From assembly GCA_002150815.3 (NCBI GenBank), contig NDFF03000030.1, forward strand, positions 1 through 64,000: a stretch of 64,000 nt of DNA. The letters run 5' to 3'. This DNA comes from Grammothele lineata. Taxonomy: Eukaryota; Basidiomycota; Agaricomycetes; Polyporales; Polyporaceae. The translations under genes were made by a program, and so were the position numbers. Below are positions 12,672 to 25,478 of this stretch, one piece after another. A model generated the notes under the pieces. The model ran no database searches. It was not told the DNA's origin and saw only the letters and a program-made list of their open reading frames with translations. How positions within the stretch are numbered: the stretch's first letter is position 1; each line of letters opens with the position of its first letter.

Positions 12672-15440
12672 ATGACTTCCGCCACGACCGAGGACATCGG
12701 AGCGCTGCCCACAGCGATTAGCATGAGTAATCCACTTTCACACGCCAACGCCAGCAGCACATCCATCACAGACGTGGTCCAGCATACGTTGGATCATGCT
12801 TTGAAGCACCCCCGAACTTCTAGCTCGGCAGCCGAGTCTATCGTTGCTGTAAATAACAGTCAAGAGTTGGCTACAGAGAAACAAGTGGATGTCGGAGATC
12901 AGGTAAGCCATAATCAAGATACCTCGTGTCGATATGACAGACTTATTCCGCACACAAACGTCACCGAAGGCTACCATTCCATCGCGGCCTTCATGCTTTC
13001 TAGACCTCAATTTGCCTTCGTTCCAAGTGCGTAGGGTTTGATTAAAGATGACCTACAGTTCCGCTGATCCGCCATCAGGACTATATTCCAAAGTTCAAAG
13101 CTGAGATCCAAAAGGAGTCCGCTTGGCCCCCCGGTGAAGACCGGGAAAAAGGTCTCCAGGAGCTGCGAGAGGTTGTGAAGAGCTACAGTGACGAGATGGT
13201 AGACAAATGGAACAAAGAGATCGATGGGCTTCTGACGTTCGTGAGTGGCAGCGCACCGTTCTTGGTGCGCCCGACTTACCCAGATCACCTGCAGGATGGT
13301 CTATTCTCCGCTGTCCTCACCGCGTTCAACGTCCAGTCGTACCAGCTTCTCCAGCCCGCAGCTACTGACCAGACAAATGCCATCCTCGCTCGTCTCTCCA
13401 CCCAGATCGAGAGTTTTGTCGTCAACCCGGGCTTCGTTAACTCGACCACTACTCCCTTCAACACGTCGTCGTTCACGGACCAGTTCCAGGCTCAGGAGTG
13501 GGCGATCTGGCTCAACGCGCTCTGGTTCTCGAGTCTCTTTTGCAGCTTGGCTTCAGCATCTATCGGGATTCTCGTCAAGCAATGGCTGAAGGAGTACAGC
13601 TCCGGTTTGTACGGAAATTCGCCCGAAATCGCTCGACAGCGGCAGTACCGTTTTAACAACCTGTTGAAGTGGCAGGTTCCGCTCATCGTCGCGATGCTTC
13701 CTGTCCTCCTCCTTATAGCTGTCGTTCTCTTCTTTGCCGGACTCATCATTCTCCTATATCACATCCATCCCGTCGTCGCTGCTGTTGTCACAGTCCTCAT
13801 CTCCCTCCTCCTCGCATTCTTTCTCTTCACCACTATCTTGCCTACCTTTTTCAAGACGTGCTGCTACCGCTCACCGCAGGCGCGGATCGTCCCAGTACTG
13901 TGGTGGAACATCAAATGTGTCGTGTCCGCCATCAACTGTACCATCGTCTGGGCAGGCTGCGTTTTCCTTTTCATCCTTCTACTCCCTTTGATGGTGAAAG
14001 GCAGCAAACGTCGTAAAAGCGGTCGATTAGTAGGCCCGTCTATCCTCCAGTTCCTCCACAAGGCCAAACAGTCTTATGCCAAACTCACGGCGTCACCTCC
14101 AACCCTTTTTGCGGAGGAAAGGGACATTGCAACGAAATGTGCCGCCAATCTCGACGCAGACACCATGTTAACCGCATACGGTGTTACCCTCGACAAACGC
14201 TGCTTCGAGATCGCGAACGCGGGCCTCAGGCATTATCAAGAATACGACACTCTGCCCGCGTCCGCCTTGAGCGACGCACTGCACTTAAATCCCCCATACA
14301 GCACCATCCCCGAGCGCCGGCCACGAGACGTCCAGGAGGAGCTGTTCAAGATCGTGGATCGGAGTGTGCGCAGCACCATCGCATCGGCGCCCAAAGATAA
14401 GATGGAACGCGCACTCGAGGACTGCGCTAATCTCATGCGGGACACCGTGGTTGGTTCTTCGATCTGGTCTGAAGTCAACCATTGCCGTGTCCCGGATCGG
14501 CTACTCGGGCCCTTCGCTATTGTCGCAATGGGATATGACGTCAGCCCTCTGGCCTCTAACGTAGCTTGGGACGATCTCGAGCAAGAGCTTAAGCTACGCA
14601 GCTACGTCGTCCAGGATCCTGAGATCCGCGGTCTCAGTAAGTCCGTTCACACAGGTGTGCGTCGTGGTCGCAAATCTGATTGCGTGTGTTTAGTCGCGAC
14701 AGCTGCCGCTCAACGACTCAACGGTATGCAACAGTCGCGCGCTTGGCTTTCTCAAACGTGGGCCCGAGGTTTCTCGGGACTTTATCTGGAGATTGAGGCT
14801 CTTGATATGACCCTCCGATTCGCGTGGAAGATGGCTGGAGCCTCTGGAACTACGCCCACTCTCACAGGGACAGCACAGATGCACCAGGTGTTCCAGTACG
14901 CGCTTGATCAAGTTACGCATCTGCTCGGCTCTTTATCCTGGGATGAAGGCACCCCCAACGCCATCGGGGAGTCTAACATCTACAACAGTTTCCTCGAATG
15001 CGTCGTCGCTATCGCCAAGTGCGATGATAAGAGACTCAGCAGCGAGATCACCCCCGCATTCGTTCACACTTTAGAGCAAGCGTTTATACGGATGACGGGG
15101 TCAGAAGAGTGGAAGACTGTTTGGTCATGGGACAATGACTTCGATTCCTGCAGAGATCGTTTATTAGAACTGGGAAGACTGGTCACGGTGGAGCCCGAAA
15201 TATCTCCTCCACAACACCTTGTGGTCGGCATGATGCCTACATCAGGCACCCAAGGAGAAGATGCGCGAAACATTCTGCAGAAATCAAACCTGGTAAGCCA
15301 ATTTCATAGTGCCTCTTTCTTCTACGCCGACATCTTCCACATAGCCCTCCCCGCTACCAAGCAGAGACGATTGGGACGTCTCGAGTTCAGACTCAAGACC
15401 CTCTACACCTATCGACGTACTTACTCCAAAATCCGAGTAG
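12672..15440 (+). CDS. DUF6535 membrane protein, copy 2, intact
   Basis: Intact family member of unknown function. Exon model: 12672-12902, 13079-13240, 13295-14636, 14694-15292, 15345-15440, giving about 809 residues. A short extra exon between 12903 and 13078 is likely by analogy with copies 1 and 5 but I could not place it in frame. The order is: Ser/Thr-rich N-terminus, a charged segment ending WNKEIDGLLTF, GLFSAVLTAFNVQSYQLLQ, LWFSSLFCSLASASIGILVKQWL, a double hydrophobic block around LLLIAVVLFFAGLIILLYHI, then a long presumably cytosolic C-terminal half. The introns at 13241-13294 and 14637-14693 are multiples of three without in-frame stops, so one frame reads from 13175 past both; I place introns there because the donor and acceptor sites align between paralogues. 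The last intron leads to a Ser/Pro-rich tail. It converges on copy 3, with repeat copy D between them. Confidence 0.8.
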
Positions 15441-15619
15441 GGCTGAACTCCCCCGAACACCGCATTACATTAAACGCGCCGAGGATGGAGAGCATGCAGC
15501 ATATTGTGGGGTATCGACAGAATGTGTATCTTCGAGTGTTCACCGAGACGTCGTTGGGAGAGGCACGTAGCACCAGAATAATTTTCGGAGGTACAAGTAG
15601 TACTTGCTGAGAGGAGACT

Positions 15620-17220
15620 GGCGCCGCCACACTCATCCTACCAACTAGCCCCTTTACGAATGCCTTATCACAGACATCCCCAGGGAAGAAGAAGGAGAGG
15701 CACAAAGTGTGTGATCAAGGACCCAAGGAGGATCGGACGCAAAAATCGCTGGAACCGTTACTGTACTCGCTGCCTGCCACGTGGATACCGGCGACCGCCG
15801 GAGGACACGCGAGCGTCACCCGGTCCGCGTCAACGGCGGCCCACTCCTATCATCCATGACGACCACCATGACGCTCGAGCTCGCTTTCCTTAGATCTCTC
15901 TTGTGTCTGATCATCCGCGATACCCGTTCTGATTTCTTTTTCTGTAGCCCCTTACTTTTGTGAGGATACAAACTTGCCGTTCACATTTGCAACATTCCGG
16001 CCTCGTGTTTCAAGCTCGCACTCCAGTCGCTCTCTGGTCCTCTCCTCGTGCTGATCGTCTCCAAACGGCATTGACAACTCACGCTATGTCTCTCGACCTG
16101 TAAACCACATTGTACGCGGGTGGACTCAATCTATGGCGGATCTCGAACTTTGGCCGTGTATCTTGTCCGGATGTCCGCGACGCACGGCGACTCAATCAAC
16201 GTTGCATCGACGATCGTGCCTCGTTTTCCCTTCAATGTCCCTCTCATTGTATGCTCGTCTTTCACGCGCGCGATAGCCAGGTGCTGTGTCGTAGCGGTTT
16301 TGCGTTATGTTAGTTGCTTATTTTGCAGGGACCTCGTGTGTATCGGGATATCTGTCCCGTCCGGCCTGATCTCACCATCTCACCGATCACCTCAGCGGCT
16401 GCTCCTCTCAAGTTACAATCACGTCCATCTCGGGCCTTCACACATTGCGCACGCCCTTACACCTCTGTCTAACGGGTAGTCTTGTAGCACATAGAGTTCA
16501 AGGACAATGTTCGAGCCCGTCCCCGTCACCGCGCGGGCCCAACGATTGGGTCGTCGATGCTCACGCATGACCGACGTGTACCACGCGCTTCTCTCCTCGA
16601 CACGTTGTGTGCGACACGTGAAGGGTGATGACGAGCATACTCACACTCGTGTTGAGGGAGAGGCTGCGGGGCGAGAAGCACGGGAGAGGCGAGCACGGGC
16701 GAGGAGATCTATTGCGTCCGGACAAATTCAAGAAGGCGCGTGAGATGCACTGCGGCTTTGTCTTCTTCTCTTCATTAGCGCAGGTAGCGTGCCAACGCGT
16801 GCCGGCCTCGCTGTGCTGCCCCTCTCCCCGTTCTGGCCTGGCCGCACCCGAAGACTATCGTCATCCCGCGCCGGCGCCGCTAGTGAATAGAAAGGACGTT
16901 GTCCTGCGGCAAGTGAGGTGCAGGAGCGCGCACGTAAGTCACCCGTGCGTCACATCGAGCGAAGCAGATCACCCGCCTTACCCGTGGTGCGCCTCTTGAT
17001 CTCAACTTCATCGCCTCACGCATGGGGCCCACCCCTGATCCACATTATATCTCCTATCCAACAATTCTAGTGAGTCGTTCGAGATCAAGGTGGGCTCGCG
17101 TCCTTAGTAAGCCGCGTCTTGGGCCAACACCGATGTCATCTGCACCGCTGGCCCGGTCTCCTTCAAAACTCAAGACCCGCGCCCGTCTTCATGTAATACG
17201 GCCCTGTCGAGAGCAGTAGG
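15620..17220 (+). repeat. Truncated copy D of the long repeat
   Basis: Bases 15620-17220 resemble the first part of repeat copy A (about 5990-8500) in direct orientation. The segment with CACGTGGATACCGGC near 15778 aligns with 6140 and, inverted, with 47480. The part of the repeat that includes the conserved open segment is missing. It separates the convergent DUF6535 copies 2 and 3 and ends about 130 bases from the stop of copy 3. No gene is supported inside; the reading frames are short and conflict. Confidence 0.55.
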
Positions 17221-17351
17221 ACGCAATTTTGTAGGTAAATATATACACAAGTCGCGTACACCGTTATGTGATGTTGGGGGAAAACGAAACGTACGAAGTT
17301 GGGGAGAAAGAAAAATTTACGTGTGCCGCGAGGGGAATACCAGGCTGAGAA

Positions 17352-20051
17352 CTATGGCCACGCTCTTGGGGGATAAAGTGGGCGGCCTGCGGAGTTCGGT
17401 GGCGCTGGGAATGGACCGTGACTGAGGGGAACATAAACGTGTCCATGGTTGTTCTGATAAGGTAAAACGACAGAGACAGCGACGGGCTGGGTGTGGTTTT
17501 CGGATGGATTGGGATATGCTAGTGTATAAACCGCGGGGACAGGTTGAACACCAGCCACGGAAGGGTGTGGCTGGAAGGGGAGAGCGACAGGAACGCTTTG
17601 ATGGGGGTATGAGAGTGCAGGTGAAATAGTTGGCGACGGGGGGACTGAGTCATTGGGAAGTAGCATATCGTAGAGAGACATCAAGATGCTCCTGCATTGC
17701 CTAACGTGAGCGCTCACAGAGTGGCCGCTGTTCCTAACGTTTCTTCTTTCCAAATGCAAAAACGTCTCCTCGAGCTTCTGGAGCAATTCTATGGTGACTA
17801 GGCGGCGGAGCCTCTCACTACCACAGTTAGCCACCTCTTCGATAATCTGTAGCAGCCGCAGATAACATCTGCTCTCGATCGCGGAGTTCGGGGTTGTCTT
17901 TTTGAGAGGCATTTTCCCAGGGCTGACCATGACAGAGACATGTTCGAGGGCATACTGGAGCATCGAACAGGCCTGCGTAGACTCTGGAGCGGTACCAAGC
18001 TCTGCGGTTTTTGCCATACACCATATAGCGTTGAGATGACGATAAAGGGCGGTGATATGCCACTGAAGTCCGGGGTATTTTGTGCGATCGGCCTTTTGTG
18101 ACAGCCAATGGACATCCCTTTTCATGCCGTCAAGTCGTTTTGCAGCAGACATTGCAACTGATTCAGTAGTTAGATCATATCCATTTCAAGACACGGTAAC
18201 TTAATCAAGCTTACTGAGGCAACGCACTCCAGGATCTTCAACGATATACCTCGAGCGAGATTGAAGTTGTTTGTAGAGATTATACCAAATGCTATTGGCG
18301 GCTCCAGGATTGATGTGATATCCCATTGCAAGTACCGCCAACGGTCCTAGGAACTTGTCAGGGATGATGTAATACTCGTCGAGAAGCCACTTGGAAGAGT
18401 ATAGTACACGATCCTGTATGACGTCGGCACAGTGTTGTAGCTCTTCTTTCAGGTTTTTCTTGTGCGCAAACGCAACTGTACCTCGCACACTCCAGTCGGT
18501 AAGCTGGTATAGCTGGCGTTGAACGTCGTGGAGCCGTGTCGATGGTGTACCGCAATAGGGTGGATTTGAGCGTAGGGCCGCCTTCCATCCTGAAACTGGG
18601 AGCGTAGAGTACTCGCTGCATCGAGCAAGGCACATGTTGGCGATCTCCAAGAATCTCTTGTCAGCTGTGGTACTATACGCAGTCAAGGTGGTGTCTGCGT
18701 CAAGTCTTGCAGCGCAGCTTATTGCCACATGCCTCTCATCAGCATGAACACTCGGAGGAGAGGCGGTATGGGTGACGTAAACGCGCCGGCATCTCTGGAA
18801 AATGGAGATTATGTCCGCTCGGATTACGGAGCTTGTTCCAGAGTTACACATCATCCAGTGTTGACTGAATATGGTACGCCACAGGATCGAAGTAAGCGTA
18901 GTCGTCGCAAATCGGATGATACAGAAAGCCGCCACCAGGACGTTCGTGATACTGCGCCATACCAGTGGTATGATTTGTGCCTGAGGAGAGTGATAGCAAC
19001 ATGTCTTGGAGAATGCTGGGAGGATAGTGGTAAAGAAGAAGAATGCAAGGAGTGTGGAGAAGAGGGAGGCCACAATAGTGGCGACGGTTGTGTTGATGCT
19101 GTATAGGAGGATTACGAGGCCAGCAAAGAAGAGCATCACGGCGACAAGCAGGAGTACCGGAAGCATGGCTACAATGAATGGAACCTGCCATCTAAGCAGA
19201 TTGTTTAGACGGTATTGGCGTCGACGGGAAATCTCGGGAGAGGATCCGTGTAACCCAGAGCTGTAGGAATTAAGCCATTGCTTGACGAGGATTCCGACGA
19301 ATGCTGAAGCCAAGCTGAAGAAAAGGCTGGAAAACCACAACGCGTTAAGCCAGACTGCGAACCCTGGGGCTCGAAATCCGTTTTCGTGCGATGTTGAGTC
19401 AAATGCAGAACTCGAAGAGTTGATGAAGGATGAATTGACAGAAAAGCTCTGGATCTGAGCGGAAAGACGAGACAAGATAGCGTTTGTTTCGTCAGCTGCA
19501 GCGGACTGTAGAAGCTGGTAGGATTGGACGTTAAAGGCTGTGAGGACCGCAGAAAATAGACCGTCCTGACAAAATATTGAGGCAGACGTGTAAGGCGTTA
19601 TACCGGGACTTACAAAGGTCAAGAGACCGTTGATTTCATCATTCCACTTTTGCACCATTTCATCGCTGTATCGTCTTACTTCTTCACGCATAAGAAAAAG
19701 CTCCTTCTTTTCGTGTCCACCAAGATGGTGCGTGGCCTCTTCCTCAATTTCTTGCTTGAATTTCTTGACGTAGTCCTGAAGTACGTAGATCATAAGCAGG
19801 GTGGTAAGTGTACTCAAGTCGTATGTCGTCCGCACCTCGAACGGAAGTATATTCAGGTCTTGCAGAGACACTGAAGGGGAAGACTCCATAGAATCCTGTT
19901 TGTTGCATAACAATGTTTTCAGCCAATAACCTTCTATAATATTCTTGTGAGCAACATCACTCACGTTTGTTCGCGGATTCATTGCATCCTCGGAAGAGAA
20001 GGCCACATGTCTATGTCTGCCAAGGGCTCTTCCACTCGTAACAGTAGTCAT
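17352..20051 (-). CDS. DUF6535 membrane protein, copy 3, intact
   Basis: Intact, more divergent family member of unknown function. Exon model on the minus strand: 20051-19965, 19895-19836, 19775-19614, 19565-18215, 18157-17352, giving 821 residues. Family marks: WNDEINGLLTF, GLFSAVLTAFNVQSYQLLQ, LWFSSLFFSLASAFVGILVKQWL, and LLLVAVMLFFAGLVILLYSI plus a further hydrophobic stretch ending FFFFTTILPAF. The last exon ends in a tail of about 100 residues rich in Pro, Val and Tyr, unlike the tails of copies 1, 2 and 4. The first three introns (69, 60 and 48 bp) are all multiples of three with no in-frame stop, so a single open frame covers the first four exons. The fourth, 18158-18214, splits a codon after its first base. 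The pyridoxal kinase gene lies upstream in the same orientation. Confidence 0.8.
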
Positions 20052-20738
20052 ATTTAGATAGTAGCGAAGTACACAATGGTGCGCTGATAGTCAAGGGGAG
20101 GGTGATTGGTCTAGGGGGGAGGAAATCTCACTCTGTATAAGACCATCACAAGCGCCATGGTACAAGGTTTCGACACGCAATGAGGAATTGTGAACTACGA
20201 GTAAATTGAAATCGACGGTGGTAGAGAGGCAGAATGCGCAAATGACGTACCACCATTCTTTGAGTTCCAGGTATAGACGGTTTTGGCCTCTTCCTCCCAT
20301 GCTAACACTAGATTCCTCCCCTTGTCCGATCTTTCGTCGGACAATAATGACAGATCCGGAATCTACGGAGTCGATTGTGGGCAATTATCCTGCGCTGCAG
20401 CGCCACGAATAAGGGGTACTTGCTAATGACCCCTTGCCGAGCACTACTTGTTATGACACTGACTGCATCATCGGGTAATGCTGCGAAGTGGGGTGCATTC
20501 ACTTTGGATCACTCAGGTATTTCAAGACAGGAACTATATCGCATTCAATGTTGTCTAACATTGTTGAACGTCAGATACAGCTCGTACTGACAGACTCGGA
20601 CACAAAACTCACTTAACGAGATGCGCCATCGCCCTTCCCGATTCTCGAACTGTGTTACATTCCCAACCAGCCACACGAACACAAAGATGATTCCCGCGGC
20701 ATATCATCGGGGCGAGCGACCCTCCACGCAGAATGTCC

Positions 20739-22098
20739 TCACATCCCGTCCGAGAAGCCTACCCATGCCTCCAACCGCCGCTCCTCGACGTCCTTCGCCA
20801 TACCGCGGATGACGTCCTGGCCTTGCACGAGACGGAGCTCTCGCCCGCGCATCCGCCGTATCTTCCTCATCGGCTCGCGCACATCGAGCTCCTCGTCCGT
20901 CTCCGTGCGCTCCTCCGCCGGCAGCGCCGCCGCGGCCACGTGCGTGAGCGCGAGAAGCGCGTGAGTCTTGGTCAACGCGGCCGAGGCCGCGCGTGAGAGA
21001 GGCGTGTCATCACTAGTAAACGCTGAACCGTTCTGAACTGGAGACGTGGATGAGGGAGACGATGTGGAATGATGGAAGTGTGCGAGGACGAGCGCGGAGA
21101 AGAGGTCCCCGACGCCCGAGAAGTAGCCGGGGAGGCAGGGGAAACACTTCGCGTGCACGCGAAGAGAACCCTCTGACGTCTTAGAGGACGCGATGCACGC
21201 GAGGTACGAGGTTTCCTCATCCGATGGAGGCTTGAGAGAAGTCGGAAGGAAGTCGCGTAGCCAGGGCGTGAGCGGGATGGAACTGATGACGACGTTCGGG
21301 ACATGGTACGTTTCGTGAAGAGTGCGAAGGGCCTGACGGAGCGACGGAGCGTCTTGGATCTTCACATCCGTGAGGACCCTGAGAGCACGAGATGGATGGT
21401 GAGCAAATTCAGGCTCTAAACATCGAGAGCGTGAATACTGACTCGACCTCAAACCAATTAGGTGTGATGATTGTCGCCAGAGGCAACGCAGCGCGGTAGA
21501 TCGGGATGACCTCCGGCGAGACGTAAAGCTTTCCAGAGTCGCCCAACACGGCTGCTCCAACTGTCAGCTCCAATATGCATCCCTAGCGCAACAGCGAACG
21601 CACGATCGAGGAGGTAGATAAGGTCCGGATTGCGCTCGCGGAGGCGCTTCGCGAGCGCGGTTACCGCGGCGGTCGCCTCTGCGCCAGGGATGTAGCCTGT
21701 GAGGAGGCGGCCGGGGACGAGCAACTCGTTTTGCTCCATAATGTCGAATATCTGCGAGAGCTCGGCTGCAGACGCGCGTGATCCTCCAAAGCGGCCATAG
21801 CCTAACGAGTAGAACCACGAGGTAAGAAGCCAGAGCACGCGAGATCAGCTGCGGCAGGAAGATGCGACGTACCGGAATGGTTGGAGAAGTTAACGGTATT
21901 CACGACCTGCGAGGGATGAAAGTTAGATCGAATAGGGCATACCTCTGAGAAATTGCGTGATCTACTCACGTCGACGTCATATCCAAGGCATTGTAGCGGA
22001 AAAACTGCTGCCTTGCCCCCGACGTAGCCGTACGTGACGTGCGACTGGATGCTCAGGATGCGACCGCCGCTGGGCGTCCCCTTAGACGGACTCTCCAT
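20739..22098 (-). CDS. Pyridoxal kinase (vitamin B6 salvage)
   Basis: Phosphorylates pyridoxal, pyridoxine or pyridoxamine with ATP in the cytosol; ribokinase-like fold, related to yeast BUD16 and human PDXK. Exon model: 22098-21970, 21906-21873, 21801-21604, 21551-21443, 21378-20739, giving 369 residues. The N-terminus has the family pattern [18 protein letters not shown] and FPLQ.LGYDVD, then [12 protein letters not shown]. Next come GYIPGAE, the [20 protein letters not shown] segment (formed only after splicing), [22 protein letters not shown] and [14 protein letters not shown], whose GxGD Asp is the expected catalytic base. It is about 50 residues longer than the human and yeast enzymes; the Ala/Ser-rich extension is near the C-terminus. 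It is the only intact copy; truncated relatives lie at 3855-4800 and 47700-48563. Confidence 0.9.
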
Positions 22099-25000
22099 GT
22101 TCTAGGGTATGTTCTAGAGATGGCTTCGCCGGAGACTTGGAACGGAAGATGAAGCAGAAGTTCCGTGGCGGATGGCTGAAGGTGTGGCATGACTCGATCT
22201 GGGCAAGAGCCGCTGAGATCAAAACAAATCAGTTTTAGACTCGGATGATGTAATCATCGCAAACGCCAATGGGCGCTAGATCATATCGTCATCGCCTAAC
22301 GTTCCCATTGGCCAGTCGCAAGTCCAGCAGACACCGGGTCTGCTTCTTCATGAACGGTACGTAGATTCCCAAAATTAACTACTAAAAAGTGCATACTTTT
22401 CAGAAGATATGAGAACTTAGAGATGGGTCATGAGTAGGTGATTTGCACGAATTTCGAAATGCCAGGTCACTCCAGCCTCAGGCTAATGTCGCAGTCTCAG
22501 TTTGGCGGTACTATTATAGACTCTAGCGCGCACAGAATGCTATTGAGTTGACAGGATACGTACCCTGTATATTTCTTGTGGTCTTCACTCGCCAAATAAG
22601 CCTCCTTCCGCACCCACCCCGAGTCTGATCACTACCTCGAGAAGGTTGGGCAAAGTTTCATCTACACAGCGGCCCGCGCCCGGAAATTCCCAGGTCAATT
22701 CACAAGTGGCATTCCCAAGCCTATGTTGCGGCAACTCTATCACATAACGGAGAAGAAGCACTCCTGCATCATGCGGCTGGACAGGTGCACGCCGCGCAGA
22801 ACCATCGAGACGTGCTTTCGCCTGCCGGAGGTACCTCGTTAGTGGGCAATGCTAACCAAATCGAATAGCTCACGCAACCACGGGTTCGGCTTGGAACTGT
22901 GATTATTCCGCATTTCTCCCCACCCCAATACATGGTTGTGGTCGAGACGAGCGATGCGTCAACCACAAAAAAGCCAGACCGAACATCACCGGTGCCACGT
23001 CCCAGCCCCGGTCCTTCTCAACCCGCTTCTCCGCACATATATTAACACGTCCTCTGATAGGAAGCAGCATCAGAGTCACCGAGAAGCCCATAGCTCGAGA
23101 GCCGGAAAAGAAACGTACAGCGCACCCCATCGCGCCGCCCTCACCGCGCGCTATGTCCGCGGACGCGCCGTCCCGAGGCGCGGCGAAGCATCATGATCGC
23201 GCCCGCGGAGTCACCTGCGCGCCAGCGGGTGCTGCGAGCTGCCCCATCGAGCAACGAGCGGGCCATTTCCGTTCGACCTCGACCGACGGCCGAGGTGCTG
23301 CCCGAGCTGCGCCTGAAAGGCCTCGCAGACGTGCGGACGGAGGTGCGAGTTACGGCACGGTGCTCGCACGCGTATCACGCCTTGCTCGGGCCACCCGGCT
23401 CGGGTCCTTGCGCGCGGCGACTGGGGTATCCTTAGCACCTGTTCTGGGTAGGCGCGTCAGCGGAAGAGGCAGACGGAGAGACGAAGGCGTAGAGCTTGTT
23501 TAATTACCGGGGGATGCGCAAGAACCGCTGGAGTTTAGATGCCGACGTCGGACGAAGCGTCGTGCGGACCGAGGGCGCAGGTAACTAGCGTAAGGATTTG
23601 CCATGGCGAGCATGTGCGTTCGCACATGATCCGCCCCTGTCCGGGATTCTACGCTATGTTCAGTACGCTGAATGCTGCTTCCAGCTAACGGGTCGCTGAA
23701 ATTGGCTAACCGGCGGGACGACCGGGCAGACAACCCAGAAGGGTCGTATGGCCCTGTATACACAGTAGATTTAGACGTCACAGTACGTACACCCATCCGG
23801 TTGACGTACTCGCTGGGCGCTGATCATTGTAGTACTGGCAGGACAGTGGTCACCTTCCTATAAACCACGCACACCGAATCAGTACAATCCATCACATCAT
23901 GTCCGACACAGTCAACAAACCTACGCGTGACCAACGTGTTCCGACCACTGACCCCAACAGTCCTCCACGCCAAGTGGCTTACCACGACGTTGCGCCGCCT
24001 ACCCGGCCCGCGAGCCAATCGTGAGCCCCGCTGTTGAACCGAATAGTGGCCTCCTACCCCACGCCGCACGTCTTCGGCGCATCGCGCCGGGGGCGGGTCC
24101 GACCCCGTACGAAGCAGATCCCACTCGTTCTTGTATCGTACCGGCTCGAAGGTGGGGTGAGGTAAAGGCTCGTTAGTGGGCTTCGAAAGATGCCCTCGTA
24201 TGGACAAGAGCGCGGCGCGTGTGGAGATCGACGCGGGAGAAGTAATCAGGGTGGGTGGTCCGAGTCCATTGCACAGTGTCTTCGATCGGCCTCGCTGGAC
24301 GCTGCTATAGATCGCGAGTACTCGGCTGGATCAGCGTCAGAACGTTCTGTAGGAGGTAGATATACGTACTAGTTAGTGATTATAGCTCGAGCGTTCCGCG
24401 TAGAAGTAGTCTATACGACCCGACCGCGTCTAGTGTGTGGAGAAATCGATATCTATTCCTTCCGATAGACGTATTCCCCGCTCACGATATGTGCCATATG
24501 TTGGCAGTGAGGGAATTCGGCTGCTCCACAATAGTTCGGATCAGCAGCGCACGGAGCGCGGGTGTTCTGCGTAAGAAAAGAGCGTCAGCCGGCAACATAC
24601 GCTGTGCGGTGATCAACAAGAGATGGTGTATGATGAACATACCAATCACTCTTTCGCTGAAGGCTATGACGACATCACCTCCGAGCCACCCGATCACTTC
24701 CTGAAGGATCTCCCGAACAAGCACAAATGCGCGCTCCGGTGTTATCTGAAATCCGCACCGCTTCGCGGACGCTATACCTGGCGAGGTTGCAGGCCGGTGC
24801 AAAACGCAAATCGGCAGCATGAGCTTCGAATTTAGACGGGAAGAGTCGGGGTGAGATTCTCACCATGAACACACACGAATTCTCATCCGAAGACCGCGGT
24901 ACACACGCAGCTAGGATTGAGTAAGACAACAGCTCTCTGATACAAGGTCGTAGTCGACTATGCTTTGATTAAGCGGTCTCGGCCTCGGGGAGTCCGCCGC

Positions 25001-25300
25001 AGCCGTCGAGAGCACAACACCTTGTCCCTGTGGCGAACGATAAATGTCAGTACAGCGTCGCTTACCGGACGCACGGCGTTGATACGCACCTGTCGTATCT
25101 ACTTTACTGTGCGTGTGTCCAATCCCGGCCCTCGCCTCGTCATTGATCAGAGAAGCCGGTCCTCTCCTTCAGGGTCGCCGGCCAACCACAAGCTGACGGG
25201 CTGAGCCCGACCGAGTGACCGACCAAATCACAGACGAGCTAGAGAGATATCACGTCTGACGGCACTCGATAGCCTCGTGTCCCGCAGGCCGTCCTCGGCG
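22099..25300. other. Intergenic, no supported gene
   Basis: Upstream of pyridoxal kinase and the start of a gene-poor stretch of about 15 kb. Open frames of 60-130 codons exist on both strands, for example 24482-24820 (minus, rather hydrophobic) and 24623-24835 (plus) which overlap each other, but none shows a known motif or an intron pattern. I cannot exclude a small gene or a non-coding RNA. Confidence 0.4.
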
Positions 25301-25310
25301 TCCGCGCCGC

Positions 25311-25478
25311 CCAATCGCGCGCCGCCGTGCACGAGCGTCCGGATTGGCTGGCGCGCTGCTTGAGAGGCCGCGGCCAATCGGCGAACAGAGAGGCGCGGAG
25401 ACCGGGCGCGGTGATTGGTCCTCGCCGCGATGTGCGCGATGGGTGGCCAATGGCGGCGCTGTGCGCGTGGGGGCCAAT
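25311..25478. promoter_or_regulatory. Cluster of six CCAAT boxes (array 1)
   Basis: Six CCAAT/ATTGG pentamers within 168 bp: 25311-25315 (+), 25343-25347 (-), 25374-25378 (+), 25414-25418 (-), 25447-25451 (+), 25474-25478 (+). Start-to-start spacing is 32, 31, 40, 33 and 27 bp, close to three helical turns. CCAAT is the binding site of the fungal HAP/NF-Y complex. Most sites sit in a G/C-rich frame of the GGCCAAT or GATTGG type. No gene start is evident nearby, so the target is unknown; divergent control of an unseen transcript or long-range control of the TEA factor are possibilities. Confidence 0.45.

Noticed and set aside
24482..24835. Overlapping opposite-strand frames, one rather hydrophobic
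   Set aside because: The two frames exclude each other, neither matches a family I know, and no introns or promoter support them.
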